From Azospirillum sp. TSO35-2 (GTDB lineage Bacteria; Pseudomonadota; Alphaproteobacteria; Azospirillales; Azospirillaceae), in assembly GCF_003116095.1 (NCBI RefSeq), contig NZ_LGRA01000021.1, positions 3,003,915 through 3,067,914 of the forward strand: a DNA stretch of 64,000 nt, written 5' to 3'. Made by a program: the position numbers and the translations under genes. The notes under the pieces were generated by a model that ran no database searches, was not told where the DNA came from, and saw only the letters and a program-made list of their open reading frames with translations. How positions within the stretch are numbered: the first letter of the stretch is position 1; each line of letters opens with the position of its first letter. This document shows, piece after piece, positions 29,656-40,000 of the stretch.

Positions 29656-29725
29656 AAAGGACCAGAGGGATCCGTGTCGACCGGTTGAACCGGATACTCC
29701 GTCTTTTCGTCCAAGCAAAGTATGG

Positions 29726-29748
29726 ATAGGTCAGCAAAAATGACCTAT
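29726..29748 (+). promoter_or_regulatory. Candidate operator: 8-bp inverted repeat upstream of yitT
   Basis: Perfect repeat ATAGGTCA (29726-29733) and TGACCTAT (29741-29748) separated by seven bases, in an AT-rich leader 50 bases before the YitT start. The half-site spacing fits a dimeric repressor. No regulator gene is adjacent. Confidence 0.5.
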
Positions 29749-29797
29749 ATTGGAGGAAGCGCTGTAAAAACCTCGACCGCACCGAAGGGTGATTGGC

Positions 29798-30454
29798 ATG
29801 GCGAACAATTCATTCCAGATTATTTCGTCATCCCCTGCATCGGTAACTTACGATCGTCCCAGGGCAGCCCATAGCGTCTTTGATAACGTCCAAGGGCAGG
29901 TCTTCGGCGTGGTCATGACCGCCTTCGGCATTGCCATTCTGCACGCCGCCGGGCTGATCACCGGACAGGCGGCGGGGCTCGCCTTTGTGATTTCCTACGC
30001 GACGGGCCTCAATTTCGGACTCTTGTTCTTCCTGGTCAATCTTCCCTTCTATTTTCTTGCGCTGGCGCGGATCGGCGTCCGCTTCACGGTCGGCTCGCTG
30101 ATCGCGGTGACCGGCATCTCCGTGCTGTCGAGCGTCCTGCCCAGCGTGATGAGTTTCAACGCCATCGACCCCTTCGTCGCCGCGGTGCTGGCCGGCTTCT
30201 GTGTCGGGATCGGCGTGATCGGGCTGTTCCGCCACGGCGCCAGCGGCGGCGGTGTCGGTATCCTCGCCTACTACATCCAGCAGAAGACCGACTTCCGCGC
30301 CGGCTGGCTGCAGGCGCTGTTCGATCTGGCGATCTTCTCGGGCGCGGCCTTCGTCCTTGATTGGCAGGCGCTGCTGGCCTCGGCGCTGGGCGCCGCGGTG
30401 CTGAACGCCTTCGTCGCCTTCAACCACCGTGCCGACTGGTACGTCGCGCGCTGA
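29798..30454 (+). CDS. YitT-family membrane protein
   Basis: A 218-residue integral membrane protein with about five or six TM helices (starting GQVFGVVMTAFGIAILHAAG), containing the YitT pattern GLITGQAAGLAF and GASGGGVGILAYYIQQK. Members are found next to transporters or stress genes; their activity is not established. The first ~35 residues are a soluble extension. ATG at 29798 is chosen for GAAGGGTGA upstream. Monocistronic, with an operator-like repeat in its leader. Confidence 0.85.
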   Translation: MANNSFQIISSSPASVTYDRPRAAHSVFDNVQGQVFGVVMTAFGIAILHAAGLITGQAAGLAFVISYATGLNFGLLFFLVNLPFYFLALARIGVRFTVGSLIAVTGISVLSSVLPSVMSFNAIDPFVAAVLAGFCVGIGVIGLFRHGASGGGVGILAYYIQQKTDFRAGWLQALFDLAIFSGAAFVLDWQALLASALGAAVLNAFVAFNHRADWYVAR

Positions 30455-30471
30455 GCGCTGCGCGCGCGCTT

Positions 30472-31194
30472 TTACTCGCGGCCCAGCACCCGGTCGACCA
30501 CGGCGTCCGCCCACTCGCGCGACCGGAAGCTCGCCTTGGCCTCCACCGGGTCATAGACGCGCTCCACCCACTCCCAAAAGGGGATCGGGCGCTTCTGGTT
30601 GTAGGCGGCGTACAGCTCGAAGAAATAGTCGAGGATGCCGGTCTTGGCCTGCTTGAAATGGCCGTATTTCCAGGACAGCTGCTTCATCGCCTGATCGAGC
30701 GGCTGGCCTTCGTGGGCGAACAGGTACAGCGTCGCCATGAAGCCGGCGCGGTCGGCGCCCGACTTGCAGTGCATCAGCGCCGGATAGCGCATGGTCCGGA
30801 ACAGCTCGCGCGCCTTCAGAAGCGTGTCCTTCTTCGGCATGTCGCGGGAGTTCACCGGGAAGTCGACCAGTTCCAGCCCGTGGGCGCGGCAGGCCTCCGC
30901 CTCCAGGATGTAGGAGGCGCAGTCGCGCGAGCCGCGCAGGTTCAGGATGGTCTTCACACCGTTGCGCGCCGCCGCGGCGATGTGCGACGGCGAGGGCTGG
31001 CTCGCCCGGAACATGTTGGGCGACACACGGTAGGTGTTGGAGTAGATCAGCCGGAAGCAGGCATGGTCAATGAACACGCTTTCGAGATGACCGAGCGCGC
31101 GCTGCCATGGCGTCGCCATGCGGCTGCGGTTGCGCTTGATCGCGTCGGCCAGCGCCGTCGTGGTGACCGCCCGCACATAGCTTTTCTTCGCCAC
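30472..31194 (-). CDS. Dual-specificity/tyrosine phosphatase family protein
   Basis: A ~240-residue cysteine phosphatase. The P-loop is HCKSGADRAGF (CX5R with the catalytic Cys and Arg), preceded by VKTILNLRGSRD and the ELVDFPVNSRDMP segment that supplies the general-acid Asp. This resembles bacterial DSP-type phosphatases that act on phosphoinositides or phosphotyrosine. GTG at 31194 is chosen because AAAGGGA lies seven bases upstream; an upstream start would add 19 residues. Convergent with yitT. The substrate is unknown. Confidence 0.85.
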   Translation of the reverse strand: MAKKSYVRAVTTTALADAIKRNRSRMATPWQRALGHLESVFIDHACFRLIYSNTYRVSPNMFRASQPSPSHIAAAARNGVKTILNLRGSRDCASYILEAEACRAHGLELVDFPVNSRDMPKKDTLLKARELFRTMRYPALMHCKSGADRAGFMATLYLFAHEGQPLDQAMKQLSWKYGHFKQAKTGILDYFFELYAAYNQKRPIPFWEWVERVYDPVEAKASFRSREWADAVVDRVLGRE

Positions 31195-31274
31195 CTTGTC
31201 CCTTTCGACTCTGACGGAGTGCCAACATAGGCAGAGTTGGCGCCCGGTCAAGCGTTCGGCCGTTCAAGCGCTCC

Positions 31275-32273
31275 TCAGCCCGTCTTCCCTTGCAGGCGCC
31301 CGTACATGCCGTGCTGGGCCGCCAGTGTCAGCACCACCTCCATGTAGAGGTTGATCAGGCCGTTGGCGTAGAAGGCCGGGCAGCCGGTGTAGTGCCGCTC
31401 CCCCGTCATCGCCGTCGGCTCGATCAGGTCGGCGTTCAGGACGATCAGGTCCCTGTCCGGGTCGTAGAGGAAGGCGGACTGGTCGGAGCGCAGCGGGTGG
31501 ATCGCCTGGTGGTCGTCGGCCTCGATCCGGCCGGCCGCCATGAACTGGCACAGCATGCCCAGGCTGCCCATGGCGAGCGGCAGCACCTGCTTCAGGCTGC
31601 GCCGCGCCAGATCGTCGTAGGCCGCCTCGTCCAGGCCGGGGCGCAGCATCGGCGCCGCCTCCACCAGATTCCAGCAGACATGCAGGGCGGTGTGGCTGCC
31701 GGTCTTGGTGATCGACAGCATGTCGTAGCCCGACGGGCCGTGCAGCACCGACTTCTGCAGCTCGCGGCTCAGCACGAATCCGGCGGCGGCCAGTTCGGTG
31801 ATGCTGCCCTCGCTGCGGCAGCGCTCCTCCTCCATCATCACCTTGATCGCCCAATCCTTGATGATGGCGTCCAGCAGGTGGCAGATGGAGTCGCGCAGGA
31901 AGCCGACCATGCGGTCGGGATCGGCGGCGGCCATGCCGTCCGGGTCGGCAAAGTCCAGCCCGTGCGGCGAGTCCGGCGGCGTCGACAGGCGCAGATGGCC
32001 GGTCTCGTCCAGCGGCATGCGGGCGATGATGTGCTCCCGCAGGTCGTTGTAGAGCACCCCCAGCAGCGCGTTGATCGCCACCTTCTCGAAGTCTTCCTTG
32101 CGGGTGTCGGCGTGGGCCGGGCAGTGGCCGGCGAGGGTCACCAGCTCGTCGCCGAACAGGTAGTTCGGGTCCTCGGCAATCCGGTGCAGGATGGGGGCGA
32201 GGTTGATGCGGGCCATGCCGGCGTCCTCATGGGCGGCGGCGTAGGCGAGGGCGAAGTCGTTGGTCCGCGCCAT
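31275..32273 (-). CDS. Unknown protein, second member of a tandem paralogue pair
   Basis: A 332-residue soluble protein without signal peptide or TM helix. I do not recognise the family. It shares extended segments with the protein encoded just upstream: PNYLF, CP-x-H near residue 51, SPHGLDFAD, RDSICHLLDAII, DMLSITKTGSHTALHVCW, YDDLARRSLKQVLPLAM, SLGMLCQFM and YTGCPAFYANGLINLYMEVV. Four cysteines (CPAH, CHLLD, HVCW, GCPAF) and at least two histidines are conserved between the copies, including two Cys-Pro motifs of the kind that can bind haem. The stop of the upstream copy is four bases before its start, so they are translated from one message. Function unknown. Confidence 0.8.
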   Translation of the reverse strand: MARTNDFALAYAAAHEDAGMARINLAPILHRIAEDPNYLFGDELVTLAGHCPAHADTRKEDFEKVAINALLGVLYNDLREHIIARMPLDETGHLRLSTPPDSPHGLDFADPDGMAAADPDRMVGFLRDSICHLLDAIIKDWAIKVMMEEERCRSEGSITELAAAGFVLSRELQKSVLHGPSGYDMLSITKTGSHTALHVCWNLVEAAPMLRPGLDEAAYDDLARRSLKQVLPLAMGSLGMLCQFMAAGRIEADDHQAIHPLRSDQSAFLYDPDRDLIVLNADLIEPTAMTGERHYTGCPAFYANGLINLYMEVVLTLAAQHGMYGRLQGKTG

Positions 32274-32277
32274 GGGG

Positions 32278-33327
32278 TCACCCTTCCTGCAAACGGTCGT
32301 AAACGGAATAATCGAGCGCGAGGCCGGCCACGATGTCGAGGTACAGCTTGATCAGGTTCGTGGCGTAGAAGGCCGGGCAGCCGGTGTAGTAGCGCTCCTC
32401 CGGCTTGGCGAAGGTGACGATCGGATCGGCGTTCAGCCGGATCAACCCGTTGCCGTCCAGCACGAAGGCGGTCTGGTCCTTGGGCAGCCGGTGGACGGCC
32501 AGCCCGTCCTTCGGCTCGATCCCGCTTTCCTCCATGTAATGGACCAGCATGCCCAGGCTGGACATCGACAGCGGCACGATCTGCTTCAGGCTGCGGTGGA
32601 CCAGATCGTCGTAGAAGGCGGCGTCCCGGCCCGGCACCAGCAGCGGCGCGGCCTCCACCATCGCCCAGCAGATGTGGATGGCGGTGTGGCTGCCGGTCTT
32701 GGTGATCGACAGCATGTCGTAGCCGGCCCGCTGGTAGAGTGGCGAGCTGTCGAGCGAGGTGCGCAGCACGAAGGTCGCCGCCGCCTCCAGCGAGATCGCG
32801 CCGGAGCCCTGGGCACGGAAATACTCCTCCTCGTGCAGCAGGTCGACGACCCAGCCGGAAATCAGCCCGTCCAGCAGATGGCAGGTGGCGTCGCGCAGGA
32901 CCGAGCAGAAGACGTCCGGGGCCGCCGCCGCCATCGCGGCGCGGTCGGCCGGATCCAGCCCGTGCGGGGAGCGCGGCGGGATCGGCAGCATCGGCCGGCC
33001 GTCGGCGTCGAAGGGCAGGTTGCCGGCGATGTGGTCGCGCAAACGCCCGAACAGCAGCGCCAGCAGGCTGTTCACCACCACCTTGTCGGCGTCGTCCTGC
33101 GGGATGGGTGGCGCGGCGTTGGCGGCCGCCGTGGGGGCGCCACCCGCCGCGTGGAACGGGCACTGGCCGGCGCCCTGGCGGAATTCCGGGGTGAACAGAA
33201 AGTTCGGATCGGCCTGGATCCGTTGCAGGACATGCGCGACCGACACCCGCGTCAGGCCGGCCTCGCCATGGGCCGTGCTGAAGCTTTGGGCGAAGTCGTT
33301 GGAGCGGCTGGGCGGGGTGGTGGACAT
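32278..33327 (-). CDS. Unknown protein, first member of a tandem paralogue pair
   Basis: A 349-residue soluble protein paralogous over its length to the downstream neighbour. Conserved blocks: NDF at the N-terminus, DPNFLF, CPFH, SPHGLDPAD, RDATCHLLDGLI, DMLSITKTGSHTAIHICW, RSLKQIVPLSMSSLGMLV and YYTGCPAFYATNLIKLYLD. A ~15-residue Ala/Pro insert follows the first Cys-Pro motif. ATG 33327 is preferred to GTG 33333. The pair forms its own two-gene operon between a phosphatase and a 5'-nucleotidase. The repeated Cys/His positions suggest metal, haem or redox chemistry, which is inference only. Confidence 0.8.
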   Translation of the reverse strand: MSTTPPSRSNDFAQSFSTAHGEAGLTRVSVAHVLQRIQADPNFLFTPEFRQGAGQCPFHAAGGAPTAAANAAPPIPQDDADKVVVNSLLALLFGRLRDHIAGNLPFDADGRPMLPIPPRSPHGLDPADRAAMAAAAPDVFCSVLRDATCHLLDGLISGWVVDLLHEEEYFRAQGSGAISLEAAATFVLRTSLDSSPLYQRAGYDMLSITKTGSHTAIHICWAMVEAAPLLVPGRDAAFYDDLVHRSLKQIVPLSMSSLGMLVHYMEESGIEPKDGLAVHRLPKDQTAFVLDGNGLIRLNADPIVTFAKPEERYYTGCPAFYATNLIKLYLDIVAGLALDYSVYDRLQEG

Positions 33328-33436
33328 CGGCACGTCTTCATCGCGGAGATGGGGCAGGTGGATTACCCTAAAGTGAAAACCCGCCCCGGCGCAACGGAGT
33401 GTCGTTGCGTGGCCCGATAATGTCGCGGCTGCCGCG

Positions 33437-34951
33437 TTATTTCGCCACGATCCGTCCTTCCACCGCGGGAGCGATCGTCTTCTTGGCTCCGACGTAGCTC
33501 ATCACGATGGTGGCCAGCAGCACCGCGCCCGACGCGTCGACGATGACTTTGGCGCGCGGGAAGGCGGCGTAGCCGTCGCCGCCCTTCAGCATGTAGTCGT
33601 TGGTGGCGACGCGGTAGGTCGCCGACGGGTCCAGCGGCTTGCCGCCCACCGTCGCCGCGGTCACCCGGCGCCCGGCCGGCGCCTTCGGGTCGTAGGTCAT
33701 GGTCAGGCCGGACACCTGCGGAAAGCGGCCGGCCTTTTCCTCGACCTTGCTGACACCCTGCTCCAGCGTCGACATCAGGTCCTGGCCGCTCATCTCCACC
33801 AGGACGCCGACGTTGCCGAAGGGCAGTTCGGCGAAGATGTCGCGGCGGGTCAGGGTGGAGCCGGCGGGGTGCAGGGCGTCGGCGCGGATGCCGCCGCCGT
33901 TGGTGATGGCGACGTCGGCCTTCAGCGCGTCGCGCAGGGCGTCGGTGATCAGGTTGCCCATCGTCGCCTCCCGGGTGCGCACCACGTCCTTGCGGCTGTC
34001 CAGCTCGGTCGCGGTGGTGCCGATCACCGCGGCAAGGTCGTTGTCCAGCCGTTGGGTGTAGCCGCCCACCACCGCCTCCACCTGGGGATCCGGGGCGACG
34101 CCGGCGGTGGTGACGAACCGCCATTCGGTCGGCAGCGTGGTGGTCGCCGGCCCCTTGCCGCCGTCCTTGGTCGCCACGTTCAGCTTGACGATGCCGAGAT
34201 ACTGGGCGTCATGGCCGGCCTTCAGGATCAGGGTGGAGCCCTCGTAGAAGCTGATGGGATCGTGGTCGTGGCCGCCCAGCACCAGGTCAATGCCCTTGAC
34301 CTTGGAGGCCAACTCCCGGTCCTCCTCGATGGTCAGGTGGGTCAGCGCCACCACGACCGCCGCCCCGTCCGCCCGCAACGCCTTCACCGCCGTCGCCGCC
34401 GACTCCAGCACCGGCGTGAAGCTCAGGCTCGGCCCCGCGCTCGACAGGCGGGCGGTGTCGGGGGTGATCAGGCCGATGAAGCCGACCTTGATGCCGTCGA
34501 CGGTCCGGGTCCAGCTCGGCACCGTGTTGGCGAAGGTGGAGCCGTCGGCGGCGTGGACGTTGGTGCCGATCCAGGGAAACTTCGATTCGCCCATGCGCTG
34601 CTTCAGCAGGTCGGGGCCGAAGTCGAATTCATGGTTGCCGAAGGTCACGGCGTCGACGCCGATGGCGTTGAACAGCGTGATCATCTGCTCGCCCCGCGTC
34701 GTGCCGGACAGCAGCGATGGCGACAGGAAATCGCCGCCGACCGTGGTGATGGCGTTCGGGGCCGCCGCCCGCTCGCGCCGCAGCAGGGTCATCAGCGGGC
34801 CGAAGCCGCCCTGGCCCTTGACCGGCTCGATCTCGTAGACGTCGTTGACGTGCAGGAAGGTCAGCGATCCGTTCTGCGCCCAGGCGGGCAGGGCGGCGCC
34901 CAGCGCCAGAGCAAGCAGGGGGGCGGCGAACAGACGGGAACGGGCGAACAT
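33437..34951 (-). CDS. Periplasmic 5'-nucleotidase / metallophosphatase (UshA family)
   Basis: A 504-residue exported phosphoesterase. Sec signal peptide with cleavage at AWA (about residue 24). The N-terminal calcineurin-like domain has FLHVNDVYE, GGDFLSP, FGNHEFDFG and LGGHDHD metal motifs; the C-terminal 5'-nucleotidase domain has ITNGGGIRAD and MLKGGDGYAAF. It hydrolyses extracellular nucleotides for purine and phosphate salvage. Monocistronic, upstream of and on the same strand as the paralogue pair, with a ~110-base gap to it. Confidence 0.92.
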   Translation of the reverse strand: MFARSRLFAAPLLALALGAALPAWAQNGSLTFLHVNDVYEIEPVKGQGGFGPLMTLLRRERAAAPNAITTVGGDFLSPSLLSGTTRGEQMITLFNAIGVDAVTFGNHEFDFGPDLLKQRMGESKFPWIGTNVHAADGSTFANTVPSWTRTVDGIKVGFIGLITPDTARLSSAGPSLSFTPVLESAATAVKALRADGAAVVVALTHLTIEEDRELASKVKGIDLVLGGHDHDPISFYEGSTLILKAGHDAQYLGIVKLNVATKDGGKGPATTTLPTEWRFVTTAGVAPDPQVEAVVGGYTQRLDNDLAAVIGTTATELDSRKDVVRTREATMGNLITDALRDALKADVAITNGGGIRADALHPAGSTLTRRDIFAELPFGNVGVLVEMSGQDLMSTLEQGVSKVEEKAGRFPQVSGLTMTYDPKAPAGRRVTAATVGGKPLDPSATYRVATNDYMLKGGDGYAAFPRAKVIVDASGAVLLATIVMSYVGAKKTIAPAVEGRIVAK

Positions 34952-35769
34952 GCGGGGGATCTCCGGCGCGGCCTTCAGGCGTTGGTGGGCACTCTAACCC
35001 AGATCACCGCCGCGCATAGCCGCTTTGCGCGGTTTCCGGCCCGGCCGCGGCTTGAACTCCGCCCGCGACGGCCTCACAAATCCAAGGGTAGCCGCCCACC
35101 ACACGAGCCGAGCCATGCGCATCCTGGTCGTTCAGAACAGCCGCACCGCCCCCATTGGTCTGCTCGGCGAGGCCTTGGCCGATAACGGCGCCACGCTCGT
35201 CACCATCGCCGCCAACGAGGGCGAGGCGATCCCCGACCAGGATGGCTTCGCCGGGCTGGTCGTGCTGGGCGGGCCGCAGGACGCCTGGGACGATGCCAAG
35301 GGACCGCATTTCGGCCGGGTGATGGAAACGATCCGCGACTTCACCGACGCCGACCGGCCGGTGATGGGCATCTGCCTGGGGGCGCAGCTGGCCGCGCGGG
35401 CCTATGGCGCCAAGGTCTATCGCCACACCGTGCCGGAGCTGGGCATCCACCGCGTGTCGCTGACCGACACGGCGCAGGACGACCCGCTGCTGGGCGGCTT
35501 CGGCCCGGCGCTGCATCTGGCGCAGTGGCATTACGACACCTTCGAGTTTCCCGACGGCGCCGTCCCGCTGGCCTACAGCGAGGCCTGCGGCCGTCAAGCC
35601 TTCCGGCTGGGCCGCGCCACCTACGGCTTCCAGTTCCATCCGGAGGCGACGGCGGACATCGTCCGCGGCTGGGCCTCCCGCATCGGGGAGGAGGCGCGGG
35701 AGCGCAACCACGCGCAGCTCGACGGGCTGGAGAGCGCCCTGGCCGCCCATCTGCCGGCGGCGGAGGCGT

Positions 35770-37431
<1,662 letters not shown>

Positions 37432-37533
37432 GGGGGCTCCGGTGGGCACGGACGGTCAATGCCCACGGATATGGCGACCGGAACGGAGCGGGGCAATGGG
37501 AGGAACGTTCAGGTGGTCAGGTGTCGGCTGACG

Positions 37534-37704
37534 ATGCCCCCACCTAACCTCCCCCGCTCTCGCAGGGGAGGGACTGCCGCCGCCCTCCCGCATCAGCACT
37601 TACTCCCTCCCCCGCCCAGCTCTCGCACAACGCTTCGCTTTGTGCTGACGCGGCAGGCGGACCGTAGGTCCGCTGAGAGCGGGGGGAGGGTCGGGGTGGG
37701 GGCA
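37534..37704. repeat. Palindromic intergenic repeat A
   Basis: Two imperfect ~28-bp arms (37534-37560 and 37676-37704; left arm contains CCTCCCCCGCTCT, right arm AGAGCGGGGGGAGGG) in inverted orientation flank ~115 bases with nested GGGAGGG/CCCTCCC elements. This kind of element is common in intergenic DNA of Azospirillum-like genomes. Confidence 0.65.
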
Positions 37705-37736
37705 ATCAAGCAACCAGTTTCCGAGCCAACACCCCC

Positions 37737-38453
37737 TCAGCAGGGATGGTTCTCGCCCCGGCGCACGCAGGTGATCTGGCCCATGATCGAAATGGCGATC
37801 TCGGCCGGGGTGGTGGCGCCGATCGACAGGCCGACCGGGCCGCGGATGCGCTTCACCTCCGGTTCGGTCAGGCCCTCGTCGCGCAGGCGGTCGAGGCGCA
37901 GCGCGTGGGTGCGCTTGCTGCCCAGCGCGCCGACATAGAAGGCCGGCGAGCGCAAGGCGGCGATCAGCGCCGGGTCGTCCAGCTTCGGGTCGTGCGTCAG
38001 GGTGACGACGGCGGTCCGCATGTCGGGCTTCAGCTCCGCCAGCGCCTCGTCGGGCCACAGATGGTTCAGCTTGACACCGGGGAAGCGGGCCTCGGTCGCA
38101 AAGGCGCCGCGCGGGTCGATCACCGTCACGTCGTAGCCGGTCAGCGCCGCCACCGGGGCCAGCGCCTGGGCGATGTGCACCGCGCCGACGATCAGCAGCC
38201 GCATGGCCGGGTTGTGGACGTGCACGAACAGGCGGAAGCCATCCTCGTCCTGCGGGTCGGTCAGCAGGCCGGAACGGTCCTGGCGGATGCGCCGCCGCAC
38301 CTCGTCCCGCACGTCGGCCTCGAGCCCGAAGGCGCCGTGCATGGTGTCTTCGAACACCAGGGTCTGCAGGCCGCTGCTGAGGTCGGTGACCAGGGCAACC
38401 GGGGTCGCGGCGGCCTTCGCCGCAAGCAACCGGTCCAGAATATCGCGTTTCAT
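37737..38453 (-). CDS. XdhC Rossmann-domain protein (CoxF-like)
   Basis: A 238-residue protein equal to the C-terminal half of XdhC/CoxF, which binds molybdenum cofactor and helps its sulfuration or insertion. A short N-terminal XdhC-CoxI-like stretch leads to the Rossmann-type domain (RLLIVGAVHIAQALAPVA, VTVIDPRGAFAT, LTHDPKLDDPAL, YVGALGSKRTHA, GLSIGATTPAEIAISIMG). Its ATG overlaps the stop of the upstream XdhC N-domain gene by four bases (ATGA). Confidence 0.9.
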   Translation of the reverse strand: MKRDILDRLLAAKAAATPVALVTDLSSGLQTLVFEDTMHGAFGLEADVRDEVRRRIRQDRSGLLTDPQDEDGFRLFVHVHNPAMRLLIVGAVHIAQALAPVAALTGYDVTVIDPRGAFATEARFPGVKLNHLWPDEALAELKPDMRTAVVTLTHDPKLDDPALIAALRSPAFYVGALGSKRTHALRLDRLRDEGLTEPEVKRIRGPVGLSIGATTPAEIAISIMGQITCVRRGENHPC

Positions 38454-38779
38454 TCCACGGCCTCGATATAGACCTGCACCTGCCCGCCGCAGGCCAGCCC
38501 GACTTCCCAGGCCATTTCGTTGCTGATGCCAAAGGACAGCAGGCGCGGTTCGCCATCCTTCATCGTCTTGGCGGCCTCGTGCGCGACGGCGCCTTCGATG
38601 CAGCCGCCGGACACCGAACCGGCCATCGCGCCGGCCTCGTCCACCGCCATCTGGCTGCCGACCGGCCGCGGCGAGGACCCCCAGGTCGCCACCACGGTCG
38701 CCAGGGCCACCCTGCGGCCGCCGGCGCGCCATGCGGCTGCCTGCTCCACGATGTTGTCCGCCATCAGGGTGTCGTTCAT
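38450..38779 (-). CDS. XdhC/CoxI N-terminal domain protein
   Basis: A 109-residue stand-alone XdhC_CoxI domain: VVATWGSSPRPVGSQMAV, VSGGCIEGAVAHEA with the conserved Cys, and LLSFGISNEMAWEVGLACGG. In many bacteria this is fused to the Rossmann domain encoded next. Here the two are separate but translationally coupled. Starts inside the end of the VWA gene. Confidence 0.9.
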   Translation of the reverse strand: MNDTLMADNIVEQAAAWRAGGRRVALATVVATWGSSPRPVGSQMAVDEAGAMAGSVSGGCIEGAVAHEAAKTMKDGEPRLLSFGISNEMAWEVGLACGGQVQVYIEAVE

Positions 38780-39993
38780 CCCGCCGCCTCCTTCAACCAG
38801 CGACGCAAGCCCGGGTTACGACGCGGCCCCTCGGCCGACAGGGCGCCGGCAAGGTCCGCGAGGCTGTTCAGGCTGTGGGCCGCAAGAAAATCGTCCACAT
38901 GCGGCAGCAACGCCCGTATGCCCGAGGACTTCGGCGCGAAGCCTTCCCAGCGCAGCAATGGATTCAGCCAGACGAGCCGCCGACAGCTTTTGTGCAGCCG
39001 TTCGGCCTCCGCCGCAAGCCCTTCCCCTGCATCCCTGTCAAGCCCGTCGGTAATGAGAAGCACCACCGCACCCTGGCCCAGCACCCGACGCGCCCAGGTC
39101 CGGTTGAAGGCGTGCAGCGCGGTGCCGATGCGGGTGCCGCCCGACCAGTCGGCGACGGCGACCGACACGGCGTCCAGCGCCACGTCGACATCCTTGTGGC
39201 GCAGATGGCGGGTGATGTTGGTCAGCCGCGTTCCGAAGACGAAGCTGTAGACCCGGTCGCGGTCGTTGGTCACCGCGTGCATGAAATGCAGCAGCATCCG
39301 CGAGTAGCGGGTCATCGAGCCGGAAATGTCGCACAGCACCACGAGCGGCGGCGGCCGGGTGCGGCGGCGCTGGCGGGCGAGGTCGGACAGCTCGCCGCCG
39401 GTGCGCAGCATCCGCCGCAGGGTGGCGCGTGGGTCGACGCGCGGCCCCATCGGATCGGCGCGGTGCCGCCGGGTGGTGACCTCCGCCAGCGGCAGGGCGA
39501 GGCGGGTCAGCAGGCGCTTGGCCTGCGCCATCTCCTCCCCCGTCATCTTCTCGAAATCCTTGTCCTGCAACCGTTCGGCGGCGGAGACGGTGAAGGTCGC
39601 GTCGATCTCGATCTCGGTCTTGTCGGGCTCCTCCTGCTCGCGGCCGGTGCCGTGCAGCGCCTCGGCCAGCCGCTGGGCCATTTCCGGCCGGTCGGGCGGC
39701 GCCTCGGTGCGGACCTTGGGCAGCATCAGGGACATCATCCGCTTCAGGATGTCCGGGTTGCGCCAGAAGACGTGGAAGGCCTGGTCGAACAGCTCGCTCT
39801 GGTCGTGGCGGTTCACGAAGACGGCGTGCAGCGCCCAATAGAAGTCGGTGCGGTTGGACAGGCCGACCGCCTCCACCGCCTCCACCGCCTGCAGCAGCTT
39901 GCCCGGCCCGACCGGCAGGCCGGCGGCGCGCAGGGCCCGGGCGAAATGCATCAGGTTGAGGGTGAGGCGGCCTTCGGGAACGATGTCCGTCAT
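38776..39993 (-). CDS. coxE: VWA-domain protein, CoxE-like
   Basis: A 405-residue protein with a C-terminal von Willebrand A domain holding the metal-ion adhesion site DISGSM, T in the TNIT region and ITDGLDRD. The N-terminal half is the CoxE-type helical region. With the MoxR ATPase CoxD it matures the molybdenum hydroxylase active site in the Oligotropha cox system. Eight bases after coxD, and overlapping the XdhC N-domain gene. Confidence 0.9.
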   Translation of the reverse strand: MTDIVPEGRLTLNLMHFARALRAAGLPVGPGKLLQAVEAVEAVGLSNRTDFYWALHAVFVNRHDQSELFDQAFHVFWRNPDILKRMMSLMLPKVRTEAPPDRPEMAQRLAEALHGTGREQEEPDKTEIEIDATFTVSAAERLQDKDFEKMTGEEMAQAKRLLTRLALPLAEVTTRRHRADPMGPRVDPRATLRRMLRTGGELSDLARQRRRTRPPPLVVLCDISGSMTRYSRMLLHFMHAVTNDRDRVYSFVFGTRLTNITRHLRHKDVDVALDAVSVAVADWSGGTRIGTALHAFNRTWARRVLGQGAVVLLITDGLDRDAGEGLAAEAERLHKSCRRLVWLNPLLRWEGFAPKSSGIRALLPHVDDFLAAHSLNSLADLAGALSAEGPRRNPGLRRWLKEAAG

Positions 39994-40000
39994 GGCGCGG

